NCBI RefSeq assembly: GCF_000429705.1
Contig: NZ_KE386941.1
Location: forward strand, 1,848,781 to 1,912,780
Reading direction: 5' to 3'
From: Alteribacter aurantiacus DSM 18675
Lineage (GTDB): Bacteria; Bacillota; Bacilli; Bacillales; Salisediminibacteriaceae
DNA length: 64,000 bases
Shown: one piece after another, positions 1 through 8,176 of the stretch
Layout: every line of letters begins with the position of its first letter
Numbering within the stretch: position 1 is the first letter of the stretch
Notes under the pieces: generated by a model
Told to the model about the DNA's origin: nothing
What the model saw: the letters and a program-made list of their open reading frames with translations, nothing else
The model's database searches: none
Translations under genes and position numbers: made by a program

Positions 1-162
1 CCCTTCACCATGACCCATATCGTCATGATCCATTTCCTCTTCCATGTGCTCGTCCATATCGTCATGATCCATGTCACCGTGATCATCATTTTGAGGAGCA
101 CAAGCTGCAACAAGTAATCCTGTAGTTACCATTAAAACACTGAGAGTATACCTTTTTTTCAT
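1..162 (-). CDS. His/Met/Asp-rich lipoprotein, N-terminal part (cut by window edge)
   Basis: The frame runs from an ATG at 162 to the window edge, giving 54 codons. It starts with a lysine-rich N terminus and a hydrophobic stretch ending in a lipobox (VAAC), so the mature protein is predicted to be lipid-anchored outside the membrane. What follows is almost entirely Asp, Glu, His and Met with repeats such as MDHDDM, a composition typical of metal-binding (often copper-related) exported proteins. YdhK-type (DUF1541) lipoproteins begin similarly, but their diagnostic domain would lie outside the window. AGGAGG lies just upstream of the start. It follows a two-component system on the same strand, separated by a terminator, so it may be a target of that system; this is inference. 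Confidence 0.7.
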   Translation of the reverse strand, partial: MKKRYTLSVLMVTTGLLVAACAPQNDDHGDMDHDDMDEHMEEEMDHDDMGHGEG

Positions 163-318
163 GAGTAATCCTCCTAAAATTAACAACGCTACCTTTTTTA
201 AATCCTGAATCTTATTAAAGACACCCTACCCACACACCAATTAGACCGCATCTACACCTTACCCTATAAATTTAAAGAAAGTATGAAGAACATCCATTTT
301 GCCTTTTAATAAAGAAAA

Positions 319-343
319 AGTTTCAGGTCGTTAACCTGAAACT
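319..343 (-). terminator. Rho-independent terminator after the sensor kinase
   Basis: A perfect 10-bp inverted repeat (AGTTTCAGGT / ACCTGAAACT) with a 5-nt loop abuts the kinase stop codon. On the minus strand it is followed by TTTTTC. Confidence 0.8.
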
Positions 344-1726
344 CTAGATCTTCTTCTTTAAATAGATGGTAAAAGTTGTCCCTTCATTTACCCTACTTTT
401 CACATCTATTGAACCTTTATGTTGTTCAATGATTTGTCTGGTTATCGGCAAACCAAGACCACTGCCTCCATTTTTTGAGTTTCTCGCTTTATCCACACGA
501 TAAAACCGATCCCAAATGGCCGACAGTTCTTCTGCACGAATACCTTCACCATTATCAGCAACCGTTACCTTCACTTCTTCTCCCATATCTTCTACAGTGA
601 TGGAAATCGTGCCTCCACTTGGAGTGTGCCTGATCGCATTCTCGATTAAATTAAGAAAGGCTCGCTCCATTTGATCAACATCGAGTTCTACATGTAACTG
701 TTCCTTATAATGGTCTATCTTTAACGTCAATCCATTTTCTTTAATCGGTAATTCGATTTTACTCGTCACATCTGAAATAAACTCAGACAGAATTGTTTCC
801 TGATAGGAAAAGGATTTATTATTTTCCTCAAGTTTCATCAAATGAAAGAGACCCTCTACCAGCCTTTCCATACGTTGTGCTTCCTTATAAATAATCAGCG
901 ATTGTTCTTTAACCTGACTATCCTTTGTCTCCTTTAAAATAGCTGAATAGGCTTTAATATAGGTTAGTGGTGTACGAAGATCATGGGATACATTGGACAG
1001 GAAAGACTGCTTTGTGTCCCGGTATTGTTTTAACTGAGAGGCCATAGAGGCAATATCTTCGATTAAGTAAGATAATTCATCTCGTTCTTTTCTCTTAAAG
1101 TGAATATCGAAATTTCCCTGGGCAATTTGCTTTGTTGTTTCCTGTAGCTTCACAAGTGGCGAAGTTATTTTTTTGGTGTAATAGATAACCATTGCACCTG
1201 AGAAGCAAAGAGCTGCAATGCTCATTAATGTAATCAGGGTGACCAGGCTGTTTTTTATCGTATCAAACTCCCCTGTATCTTGATCTAGAAATAAAAAGCC
1301 TGTAATCTCCCCATCTGAAGTTAATGGCTCAAAAGCCCAAATGTGAGGGATATGCTGCTCCATTGTTTCTACATGACCTGCATCCCCGTGGCTTGTATAT
1401 CCCATATCATTTATCCATTGTTTATAAGTGTTTAGCTTCTCGCTGGACATGGAATTGGAGATGCTATATACGGATAAGTCTTCATTAAAAATAATAAAGG
1501 AATTCTCACTATTTCTTTGTTCCATTAAAATGATGTGTTCCAACGTTGAATCACTCGAATCAAACTCAAAAGCTTCTCTGTGTGCTTTAAGCCTCTCTGT
1601 CACTTCTCTCTCTAACTGATTTTGGTAAAAATCTTTAGAGATGAAGTAATAGGAGATCCCCATAATTACGATCATACCTGTCGTTGCAAGTAGCAATAAT
1701 GACGCAAGCTTTGTTGAAAGCTTCAT
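344..1726 (-). CDS. Two-component sensor histidine kinase
   Basis: 460 aa membrane kinase. TM1 spans about residues 8-29, an extracytoplasmic sensor region about 30-157, and TM2 about 160-183. A HAMP segment follows to about 235. The HisKA H-box contains NVSHDLRTPLTY with the phospho-accepting His at 248. The HATPase_c domain shows an N box (NLIENAIRH), a G1 box (DNGEGI) and a G2 box (GSGLGLPI). It should autophosphorylate and pass phosphate to the adjacent OmpR-type regulator, whose 3' end overlaps its ATG by 4 bp (ATGA), so the two are translationally coupled. The stimulus is unknown. The neighbouring His/Met-rich lipoprotein hints at metal or envelope stress, but that is only context. Confidence 0.95.
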   Translation of the reverse strand: MKLSTKLASLLLLATTGMIVIMGISYYFISKDFYQNQLEREVTERLKAHREAFEFDSSDSTLEHIILMEQRNSENSFIIFNEDLSVYSISNSMSSEKLNTYKQWINDMGYTSHGDAGHVETMEQHIPHIWAFEPLTSDGEITGFLFLDQDTGEFDTIKNSLVTLITLMSIAALCFSGAMVIYYTKKITSPLVKLQETTKQIAQGNFDIHFKRKERDELSYLIEDIASMASQLKQYRDTKQSFLSNVSHDLRTPLTYIKAYSAILKETKDSQVKEQSLIIYKEAQRMERLVEGLFHLMKLEENNKSFSYQETILSEFISDVTSKIELPIKENGLTLKIDHYKEQLHVELDVDQMERAFLNLIENAIRHTPSGGTISITVEDMGEEVKVTVADNGEGIRAEELSAIWDRFYRVDKARNSKNGGSGLGLPITRQIIEQHKGSIDVKSRVNEGTTFTIYLKKKI

Positions 1727-2421
1727 GAAAGATCACCGATATCAGCTGGCGTTCGATAACCAATTCCCCATACTGTTTCAATGACTTTATCCTCTAACCC
1801 TGCCGCTTTCAATTTCTCCCGAATGTTTTTAACGTGAGCGTCAACATTTCGATAATCTCTTTCATCAATATGATCCCATTCCAAATAGAGAAGTTGTTCT
1901 CTTGTATACACACGGCCAGGGTGCGTAAAAAGCCGTGCGAACAGGCGGTATTCCTTTCGTGTAAGTGGTACCTCTTGATTTTGATAAAGCACACACATAT
2001 CAGCTTCATTTAAAACGAGGCCAGCTTTCTTGATCTCGTGTTTGTTCATTGCCAAACTAGACGTTCTTCTTAGTACTGAATGGATACGAGCTTTTAGCTC
2101 TAATGGTTCAAATGGTTTTACAATGTAATCATAAGCCCCCGAATTCAACCCTTTTACAACCTGTTCTGTTTCACCCAGTGCTGATAAAAGAATAACAGGT
2201 GTCTCATCATGTTTCGCTTGCAGCTTGTTCAAAACGTCGAATCCGCTCAACCCAGACATTAAGATATCTAATAAAACGAGATCATATGAAGAAAGGTTTA
2301 ACATTTGAATAGCTTCCTCACCAGAAGAAGCCTTGTCTATTTCGAACTCATTTGATTGGAGACAAAATATAAGAAGCTCTTGCATTTTAACCTCGTCATC
2401 AACAATTAGGATTCTCTGCAT
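1723..2421 (-). CDS. OmpR-family response regulator
   Basis: 232 aa. The receiver domain has the acidic pair DD at 8-9, phospho-acceptor Asp52 (LVLLDILMSG), the Ser/Thr switch near residue 80 (VILLSA) and Lys102 (IVKPFEP). The C-terminal winged helix (about 130-230) has the family signature LTRKEYRLFARL and ends WGIGYR. It is the cognate partner of the downstream overlapping kinase and probably the first gene of the operon, since a 110-bp repeat element lies upstream. Target genes are unknown. The lipoprotein downstream is a candidate. Confidence 0.95.
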   Translation of the reverse strand: MQRILIVDDEVKMQELLIFCLQSNEFEIDKASSGEEAIQMLNLSSYDLVLLDILMSGLSGFDVLNKLQAKHDETPVILLSALGETEQVVKGLNSGAYDYIVKPFEPLELKARIHSVLRRTSSLAMNKHEIKKAGLVLNEADMCVLYQNQEVPLTRKEYRLFARLFTHPGRVYTREQLLYLEWDHIDERDYRNVDAHVKNIREKLKAAGLEDKVIETVWGIGYRTPADIGDLS

Positions 2422-2500
2422 GTTTCCACCTCTTTACCTCCGTAGTTACCATTCCACTTTTCTATTTTAACGCGAAAGTTTGAAGAAAGATTGAAGAAAT

Positions 2501-2613
2501 CGGTGCCTGTCACTCCCCGGTATTTGTCGAATCGATAGGTCTTTCCATTCCACTCAATGAAGATGGGGCAACCCATGGTTTGTTTTAACACCTTCGGATA
2601 ATGCTAGGTACCG
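2501..2613. repeat. Family A inverted-repeat element, copy 1
   Basis: About 113 bp beginning CGGTGCCTGTCAC and ending in a degenerate TGCTAGGTACCG. The interior (TTTGTCGAATCGATAGGTC, TTTCCA) is shared with four other copies in this window. It lies between the response regulator and a hairpin. A short reading frame across it (2406-2591) is an artefact. Confidence 0.8.
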
Positions 2614-2645
2614 TGAAATTCCGATCTAGCTATACAAAACAGACG

Positions 2646-2685
2646 AAATGGACCGTACATGGTAAGACATGTACAGTCCATTTTT
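2646..2685. terminator. Long hairpin, probable terminator
   Basis: A stem of about 15 bp (AAATGGACCGTACATG pairing with CATGTACAGTCCATTT, one mismatch) follows the stop of the DUF1801 gene on the minus strand. The T-run is good on the plus strand and weak on the minus strand. Confidence 0.55.
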
Positions 2686-2717
2686 TATCCTATATCATTT
2701 AGCTCAAAAATTAAGAT

Positions 2718-3089
2718 CTATTTCCGCCAAAAAGTAGTACAGTTGGCCTTTTCTTTAATGTTAAACTCAATCATCTTCTCAAGCAGGGAATAATCAACGG
2801 GCGCCTTCCAAGGGATGCGGATCAGTTCCTTTGTGTAGTCATACCCAGCTTTCACAATTTCATCTTCTACATGAGTAATCGTCACACTTTCAGGGGCGAC
2901 AGCTAAGTGCTTTTTCGATACACTAAAGCCAATAATAAATGTCCCGTGATCCGTAAACATCGGTTGCTTCCATTTTATTTCGGTTTCTAATTGTGGATAG
3001 TTATTTTTTATCCAAGAAAGTACCTCTTCCGTTCTTTCCCGATGGATGGGGTCATCAATTCCCGCCAAAAAATCTGGAAAATTTTCCAT
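2718..3089 (-). CDS. DUF1801 / YdhG-family iron chaperone-like protein
   Basis: 123 aa cytosolic protein of the DUF1801 (YdhG) family. It shows the characteristic KWKQPMF, HLAVAP and IRIPW segments. The Bacillus subtilis member has been described as a frataxin-like iron chaperone (Fra); the same role here is inferred from family only. The start is set at the ATG at 3089, preceded by AGGAGG 8 nt upstream. An in-frame extension of 15 residues further upstream has no such site and runs towards repeat-like DNA. It is monocistronic, with a hairpin downstream. Confidence 0.75.
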   Translation of the reverse strand: MENFPDFLAGIDDPIHRERTEEVLSWIKNNYPQLETEIKWKQPMFTDHGTFIIGFSVSKKHLAVAPESVTITHVEDEIVKAGYDYTKELIRIPWKAPVDYSLLEKMIEFNIKEKANCTTFWRK

Positions 3090-3165
3090 GTTGCTTCCTC
3101 CTAAACTTTCATATAGTTGGGTGGGGCCAGGCACAGCCGATTTTCATGTAGGCTCTGTTGCACCC

Positions 3166-3666
3166 CTATCCTGCTTTCGATTTAAAGTATTTAACAAATG
3201 ACTCTACATTTCTTAAATTGACACCATAATCAATCAACGTTAATCGATAAGACGGTTTACTCTCTATCCACACTCTCGTTAATAAATCTGAAACAGTTTC
3301 AACCTTACATTCCAACTTTTCACCAAATGAATAGACCGACGTCTCTTTCTCCCCCCGAATCACGCCTTCCTCTTCATTTACAAATGTAAGTGTTGTTTCT
3401 TCAAGCATAGATAAAGCCTCTTCGCATAAAGAAAACGTATCTTCATAGGGCATACTCACTAGAATCTCCCTTCTCTGCTTCAGTCTGCCGTCTGCCTGTC
3501 TGAGGTTTTTATGCATGAGAATATTAAATGTACCAAGTGTAAGAGCCATAATAGCCCCAAAAGAAAGACCGGTTACAAGGGCAATTGGAACAGAGAAAAA
3601 GTAATAATACATTCCTGCCCCAAATGAAACAGACATGACCACAAACACGAGAGCCATTCTTATCAT
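3166..3666 (-). CDS. Small membrane protein of unknown function
   Basis: 166 aa. Two closely spaced hydrophobic segments at the N terminus (about residues 4-23 and 28-50) are followed by a soluble domain of about 110 residues, alternating in character and containing VIRGEKETSVYSFGEKL and a conserved-looking VWIESKP. The layout is a membrane-anchored cytoplasmic domain. I do not recognise the family. The ATG is preceded by GAGAGG 5 nt upstream. It lies between the DUF1801 gene and a TPR gene on the same strand, but spacing suggests separate transcripts. Confidence 0.75.
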   Translation of the reverse strand: MIRMALVFVVMSVSFGAGMYYYFFSVPIALVTGLSFGAIMALTLGTFNILMHKNLRQADGRLKQRREILVSMPYEDTFSLCEEALSMLEETTLTFVNEEEGVIRGEKETSVYSFGEKLECKVETVSDLLTRVWIESKPSYRLTLIDYGVNLRNVESFVKYFKSKAG

Positions 3667-3743
3667 AAGATCCTCTCTCTTTCTACATTATCTTGCTCCG
3701 AATTTACCAATCGTACGATGGTCTGCCGCCTAGGATAGGTCAA

Positions 3744-3772
3744 AAAAGTTAAAAATCAAACTTTTTTTAGTT
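3744..3772 (-). terminator. AT-rich hairpin, possible terminator of the TPR gene
   Basis: AAAAAGTT and AACTTTTTTT arms flank a short loop, just downstream of the minus-strand TPR gene. The stem is weak and AT-rich. Confidence 0.35.
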
Positions 3773-3811
3773 TCTTCATGAATGATGCAAAACAGGAAGT
3801 ATAGGGCACAA

Positions 3812-4297
3812 TTACTTCCACGTTTCGTCCAATTTATCGGAATAGAATTCTATTGCTTTTTTATAACTCAAAATCTCAGGATCTCTCGACGTATCGATTA
3901 AACATTTTAGTAATAGCTCCATAGCTTTACTATGCTCATTCAAGTTATATAGGGTCATTGAATAAAAAGTCTGCATGGCTCTATTTTCAGGAAATCGTTT
4001 AATCCCTTTTAAAAATGTACTTTCCGATTTTTTATATTCACCTAATGTCCGATATGTACTACCTAAACCTAGTAATGCCCCTTCCAAATCCGTTGGAGAC
4101 AAACCAATCTCAATCGCCTTTTCGTAAAAAGGGACTGCGCTAGCTTCTTCTCCTAATAAGTCAAAACTCCAAGCACACTGATAATGAATAAAAGGGTCAT
4201 CTGGATACTGATCTACCAATCTCATTATCAATTCGTTTGATTCTTTGTGATCTCCACTTTTCCTTAAATCAAGGGCTTTGTCTACTTGATTTTTCAC
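3812..4297 (-). CDS. Tetratricopeptide-repeat protein
   Basis: 161 aa soluble helical protein built of about four TPR-like units, with the YPDDPFIHYQCAWSFDLLGE, ALLGLGSTYRTLGEYKKSE and FPENRAMQTFYSMTLYNLNE helices visible. TPR folds mediate protein-protein contacts; the size matches the TPR_5 type common in Bacillaceae. No enzymatic motif is seen and the partner is unknown. It uses a GTG start with GGGGGATG upstream. Confidence 0.85.
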   Translation of the reverse strand: MKNQVDKALDLRKSGDHKESNELIMRLVDQYPDDPFIHYQCAWSFDLLGEEASAVPFYEKAIEIGLSPTDLEGALLGLGSTYRTLGEYKKSESTFLKGIKRFPENRAMQTFYSMTLYNLNEHSKAMELLLKCLIDTSRDPEILSYKKAIEFYSDKLDETWK

Positions 4298-4444
4298 TTA
4301 TTTCATCCCCCATGCCTTTTTCTATCTTCCAATCCTCCCTGTTCGTTTACGTACACATCATGTCATTCATCCAGATGGACCTTTTATGGTCATACCGTAC
4401 ACGTTTGTCTAGCGTGCTGAAGTGGTGGATACTCCTTTGTCATT

Positions 4445-4750
4445 TTAACCATGTAGGTTATCCATTTTCATTTTTTTATATCTTCTCTCATTTAATATCC
4501 AGCTTAATAATCCAAATGTCAAACCAAATAAAAGGGACGGGATGATGTGTTCCGAAAATACAAACAGGTAATTTTGAAACATGTAGAATACATATCTAGT
4601 GATAAGAAACACAGTAGCCCCCAATAAGATTCCATATAAGAAGATATAGCCCCACATCCCCAGTTTCCTTGTTTCTTCCCATTTCTTCATTTGTTTTTCT
4701 TTGGCTTTGGCTCTGTTAAAGATAGTAACCTCTCCTTTTTTAAAAATCAT
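4445..4750 (-). CDS. Small membrane protein, start uncertain
   Basis: Up to 101 aa with two hydrophobic segments (GYIFLYGILLGATVFLITRY and IIPSLLFGLTFGLLSWIL) separated by a short loop, and a basic C-terminal tail. No recognised family. The start is odd. The first ATG (4750) lacks a ribosome-binding site. A strong GGAGAGG lies just inside the frame, 5 nt before an ATC codon at 4721-4723 where a start would be expected. Either ATC serves as a rare start, the first ATG is used, or the original start has mutated. Confidence 0.65.
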   Translation of the reverse strand: MIFKKGEVTIFNRAKAKEKQMKKWEETRKLGMWGYIFLYGILLGATVFLITRYVFYMFQNYLFVFSEHIIPSLLFGLTFGLLSWILNERRYKKMKMDNLHG

Positions 4751-4837
4751 GATTTCACTAACAGTGATGAATCTTTTTTTTAACCGACCTACGCAGAACT
4801 ACATTCCATTTAAAGCTTTGAGCAAAGATATATTATT

Positions 4838-5050
4838 TTAAGCAAAAATGATATCTAGTTGAATTAGTATAAAAGTAAAAGCCCAAATGATTAAAGATCC
4901 TATACTTAGAGAGAGCATTGACCTTTCTATTGGAGTTAATGTTTTTCCTTCTTCTTTTCTTTTTTTAAGGTATCTGTGTAAATAAAAAGAAGATACCGCT
5001 ATTCCAATAAACGCTAACCCTTGTAAAAAACTCAAAATTGTTAAAAGCAT
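4838..5050 (-). CDS. Small two-TM membrane protein
   Basis: 70 aa if started at the ATG at 5050, which has AGGGTG about 7 nt upstream. A longer frame to 5107 reads into the adjacent repeat element and is rejected. Two hydrophobic helices flank a basic loop (HRYLKKRKEEGK). Function unknown. Family A copy 2 begins only 45 bp upstream of the start, so the promoter may lie inside or beyond the repeat. Confidence 0.65.
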   Translation of the reverse strand: MLLTILSFLQGLAFIGIAVSSFYLHRYLKKRKEEGKTLTPIERSMLSLSIGSLIIWAFTFILIQLDIIFA

Positions 5051-5094
5051 ATTAAACACCCTATCTTTTAGTTTAGTTGATTTTATGAAAGAAC

Positions 5095-5196
5095 CGGTGC
5101 CTGTCACTCCCCGGTTTTTGTCGAATCGATAGGTCTTTTCACTCCATTAGAAAGCTGACCTATGGTTTCAATATTGTTCGGGTAGTGCCAGGCACC
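5095..5196. repeat. Family A inverted-repeat element, copy 2
   Basis: About 102 bp from GGTGCCTGTCACTCCCCGG to GTGCCAGGCACC, with the shared interior TTTGTCGAATCGATAGGTC and TATGGTTTC. Its ends are inverted repeats of each other with one mismatch. Confidence 0.85.
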
Positions 5197-5225
5197 AATG
5201 ATAAAGATTAAAACTTCAAGTACCC

Positions 5226-5529
5226 TTATGTTTGTAAATGAGTCTTAAGGTTATTTGTGATATCAAAGATAATAATGATATTCACTATTGTGAGAACAAT
5301 CACAGTGATTAGTGAAATACCCCCTAACGAGAAGGACCACAGAAAAGAGATTAATATATAAATGGTATAGACAATGAGAATGAGTATACCAAGTACTAAC
5401 AAAGGCTTGATCTTCTTCAAGTACCCTACTATGGAAAGCATACTGGAGAGATGAACAAACCAGTTTTGCAATTGGAGGAGTAACAGATAAGAAAGCTAAA
5501 TAGAGTGGTGTGTATGTTCTTTTACCCAT
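5226..5529 (-). pseudogene. Frame-disrupted small membrane protein
   Basis: Two overlapping minus-strand frames look like parts of one gene. The upstream frame starts at an ATG at 5529 (MGKRTYTPLYLAFLSVTPP) with GGAGGAG upstream but soon becomes non-hydrophobic and Cys/His-rich. The other frame supplies a typical membrane sequence (LLVLGILILIVYTIYILISF) ending at 5226, but has only a TTG and no good ribosome-binding site. A one-base indel near 5455-5470 would join them into a protein of about 100 aa with three hydrophobic segments. Whether this is true decay or a sequencing error cannot be told here. Confidence 0.55.
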
Positions 5530-5616
5530 AAAGGAATGCTAGGTCTCCTCCACAATTACCTTTTCCTAATTTTAACATACTCACTATCCCACTAGGGTGA
5601 GCACTGTGTCTTCACC

Positions 5617-5735
5617 GTAGAAAAATGATGATTTTCTGTAGAATAAACGGAGCTTTCTGTAGAATTAAACCCTTGTTAAGTAGAATTAATCCTCTTTTAT
5701 GTAGAAAAAACTAATTACCTGTAGAATCTTTCCCG
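5617..5735. repeat. 21-bp-periodic array with GTAGAA core
   Basis: GTAGAA recurs at 5617, 5638, 5659, 5680, 5701 and 5721, i.e. spacings of 21, 21, 21, 21 and 20 bp. Bases between the cores vary. It lies in the gap between the frame-disrupted gene and the end of the ALDH gene and encodes no protein. Confidence 0.85.
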
Positions 5736-5765
5736 TCCACTCCCCCTTCACCCCATAATAAAAAA

Positions 5766-5793
5766 CCGTACCAGCATCTCCATGCTGGTACGG
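5766..5793 (-). terminator. Terminator of the aldehyde dehydrogenase gene
   Basis: A perfect 12-bp stem (CCGTACCAGCAT / ATGCTGGTACGG) with a 4-nt loop, followed on the minus strand by TTTTTTATTAT, 7 bp after the ALDH stop codon. Confidence 0.9.
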
Positions 5794-5799
5794 TTTTCC

Positions 5800-7227
5800 T
5801 TATGAGGACGGCATGCCGTGAACCGACTTCACTTCAAGATACTCTTCAATACCGAAGTCGCCCCACTCCCGGCCAATTCCTGACTGCTTGTATCCGCCAA
5901 ACGGGCCGTTGAAATCTGTGTCACCGTCATTCACTTTAATACGCCCTGCTCTTATTTTCGACGCCACATGGCGCAATGTCTCTGAGTCTTTTCCTACCAC
6001 GTAGCCTGCAAGTCCATAAACCGTGTCATTGGCCATGCGGATCGCTTCGTCCAAGTCCTCATACGTAATGATCGTTGATACTGGACCGAAGATTTCCTCC
6101 TGGGCAATGACAGAATCATTGGAAACATCGGTGAAAACCGTCGGACGAGCATAGTATCCCGTTTCAAGTCCCTCTGGTTTCCCAGTTCCACCTACAAGGA
6201 GCTTCGCTTCTTTTTCACCTTTTTCAATATACGATTGCACCGTGTCCCACTGTTCTTTTGACACAAGAGGACCTGTTGCAATTCCTTCCTTACGAGGATC
6301 GCCTACAGGGAATGTCGGTAATAGATCCACGATCGCTTTTTCAAAGTCTTCTTTCATAGATTGTGGGATAAACACTCTCGTTCCAGCCGAACATACTTGT
6401 CCAGTGTTGGTCATGATATTGGAGAGGGCTGTTTTTACTGCCGTCTCAACGTCCGCATCGTCTAAAACAATCACAGGTGACTTGCCTCCAAGTTCCAGTG
6501 CCACTTTCTTGATCGTTTTTGCAGCATTCTTCATGATCGTCTCACCAACTTCACCGGAGCCGGTAAAGGAAACGAAGTCGATGTCTGGGTGAGAGCTAAT
6601 ACCGTTTCCGATCACGGAGCCAGAGCCATTTACCAAGTTGAATGCTCCTTTAGGAAGGCCCGCTTCATCAATAATTTCTGCCAAGATCATGGCTGCAAAT
6701 GGGGTTTTTGAGGCCGGCTTTAACACAACCGGGCTTCCCGCAGCTATAGCACTGGCAATTTTCGTCGCCGTTTGGTTTGTAGGAAAGTTCCACGGCGTAA
6801 TCAAGCCGCTCACGCCAATCGATTCTTTCATAAGCGTATGACCGCCACGATCCTCCGTGAACGAAAAGTCCTCAAGAGAGTCGATCGCCTGCTTGAAGTG
6901 ACCAATGCCCATTTCATAGTGGATTTCCTCTGAAATGGAAAGCGGTGCTCCGAGCTCGTCGGTCATCACTTCGATTAGCTCTTCTTTTCTTGCTTCGTAT
7001 CCATTGGCTATCTTTTCAAGCCATTCTATTCGCTGTTCTTTTGTTGATTGTGAAAAAGAAGGAAACACGCTACGTGCCGCCTTAACTGCTTTGTCCAAAT
7101 CTTCCTCCGTGCCTGAGCTGATTGTGCCCATCACTTCCTCTGTTGCCGGGTTAATCACGTCAATTGTTTCAGAACCGGTCGACTCGACCCATTCACCGTT
7201 AATATAATGATTAAGCTGATTTCGCAT
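5800..7227 (-). CDS. NAD(P)-dependent aldehyde dehydrogenase family protein
   Basis: 475 aa, full length for the family. Visible landmarks: TPWNFP with the oxyanion Asn147, VVLKPASKTP, the nucleotide-binding FTGSGEVG (about 221-228), the catalytic base Glu245 in LELGGKSP, the nucleophile Cys279 in GQVCSAGTR, and EEIFGPV. It should oxidise an aldehyde to its acid in the cytosol; the substrate cannot be named. The start is the ATG at 7227 with AAGGAG 9 nt upstream; a 17-residue extension upstream is rejected. It is monocistronic with its own terminator. Confidence 0.95.
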   Translation of the reverse strand: MRNQLNHYINGEWVESTGSETIDVINPATEEVMGTISSGTEEDLDKAVKAARSVFPSFSQSTKEQRIEWLEKIANGYEARKEELIEVMTDELGAPLSISEEIHYEMGIGHFKQAIDSLEDFSFTEDRGGHTLMKESIGVSGLITPWNFPTNQTATKIASAIAAGSPVVLKPASKTPFAAMILAEIIDEAGLPKGAFNLVNGSGSVIGNGISSHPDIDFVSFTGSGEVGETIMKNAAKTIKKVALELGGKSPVIVLDDADVETAVKTALSNIMTNTGQVCSAGTRVFIPQSMKEDFEKAIVDLLPTFPVGDPRKEGIATGPLVSKEQWDTVQSYIEKGEKEAKLLVGGTGKPEGLETGYYARPTVFTDVSNDSVIAQEEIFGPVSTIITYEDLDEAIRMANDTVYGLAGYVVGKDSETLRHVASKIRAGRIKVNDGDTDFNGPFGGYKQSGIGREWGDFGIEEYLEVKSVHGMPSS

Positions 7228-7298
7228 GGGACATGTCTCCTTTTTAATGTTCTTATACAGCACGGCTATTCCCGACATGGAGAAATCTAAACAAAAAA

Positions 7299-7407
7299 GT
7301 GCCTGTCACTACCCAGTATTTGTCGAATGGATAGGACTTTCCACTCCACTCAAAAAAAAATGATTTTGACCCAAGATTTCGACACCATTCAAGGAGTGAC
7401 AGGCACC
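7299..7407. repeat. Family A inverted-repeat element, copy 3
   Basis: About 109 bp from GTGCCTGTCACTACCC to GGAGTGACAGGCACC, with perfectly matching GTGCCTGTCAC / GTGACAGGCAC ends. It ends 8 bp from the stop codon of the PPOX-family gene. Confidence 0.9.
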
Positions 7408-7414
7408 GCGGCGA

Positions 7415-8053
7415 TCAATAAAGCCTCTTAGAATAACTTTCATTGAGACGATCTTGAATCGAATCGACACTTGTATTTGGAAGATTCGCATGTTCAAATA
7501 GCATTTTGGATGCAGACGGTAATAATCCTTTCTCAGTCCAAGAGCCAGGATCCCAAAGTCCAGAACGAATAAAGGCTTTTGCACAATGAATGAAACACTC
7601 TTCAACCTCTACCCCAATACCCAAAAGGGGCTTCTTCCCTTTGATCGCCATCTTATTAAGTAAATCATCATCCGTTACGATTGACGCTTTTCCATTCACC
7701 CTTAAGGTCTCACCCAATCCTGGTATAAAAAAAAGAAGACCTATTCTCGAATTTGATAATAGATTTCTCATTGAATCTATTCTTTTATTCCCAGGCCTTT
7801 CAGGTATGATTAAATGCTTTTCATTTATCACTTGAACAAACCCTGCATGATCACCTCTTGGAGAAACATCACAAAATCCATACTTATCAGAAGTTGACAT
7901 TACCAAAAATGGTGAATGAGAAATAAACTCCAGACAATTTCGGTCAAGATAAGAAATGACTTTCTTATTCACTAGCTTACTTGGAAAGCCGATCAATTGG
8001 CGTAATTGCTCTTCCGTTTCAATTTTGTTTTTAAAACAATAATCTTCAGTCAT
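7415..8053 (-). CDS. Pyridoxamine 5'-phosphate oxidase-like FMN-binding protein
   Basis: 212 aa. The split-barrel flavin-reductase fold is suggested by FLVMSTSDKYGFCDVSPRGD, the phosphate-contacting IPERPGNKRIDSMRN and the strand IGLLFFIPGLGETLRVNG. This pattern matches the MSMEG_1061/DR_2398 subgroup of PPOX-class proteins, typically about 200 aa and of unknown substrate. It is probably a cytosolic FMN or F420-like oxidoreductase; general fold 0.85, exact activity unknown. The ATG has AGAGGTGG upstream. The 3' end nearly touches a Family A repeat. Confidence 0.85.
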   Translation of the reverse strand: MTEDYCFKNKIETEEQLRQLIGFPSKLVNKKVISYLDRNCLEFISHSPFLVMSTSDKYGFCDVSPRGDHAGFVQVINEKHLIIPERPGNKRIDSMRNLLSNSRIGLLFFIPGLGETLRVNGKASIVTDDDLLNKMAIKGKKPLLGIGVEVEECFIHCAKAFIRSGLWDPGSWTEKGLLPSASKMLFEHANLPNTSVDSIQDRLNESYSKRLY

Positions 8054-8176
8054 AAATCAGTCCACCTCTAGTCATTACGAGCTATATTACTTTTTAAACA
8101 GGAAAATTAATAAAGATTTAAAGAGAGACCATGAAAGAGCAACCTAGCTAGAAACTATGCTTTCGGGCGTTTACTT

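Noticed and set aside
2406..2591. 61-aa reading frame on the minus strand
   Set aside because: It lies across Family A copy 1 and overlaps the response-regulator start; composition is not protein-like.
3117..3140. Possible sixth Family A fragment (GGGGCCAGGCACAG)
   Set aside because: Only one degenerate end is recognisable; too short to call.
5263..5529. 88-aa frame as a gene on its own
   Set aside because: Only its first ~24 codons look coding; the rest is Cys/His-rich. Treated as part of a frame-disrupted gene.
7309..7605. 98-aa minus-strand frame
   Set aside because: It reads in another frame across the PPOX gene end and a repeat element.
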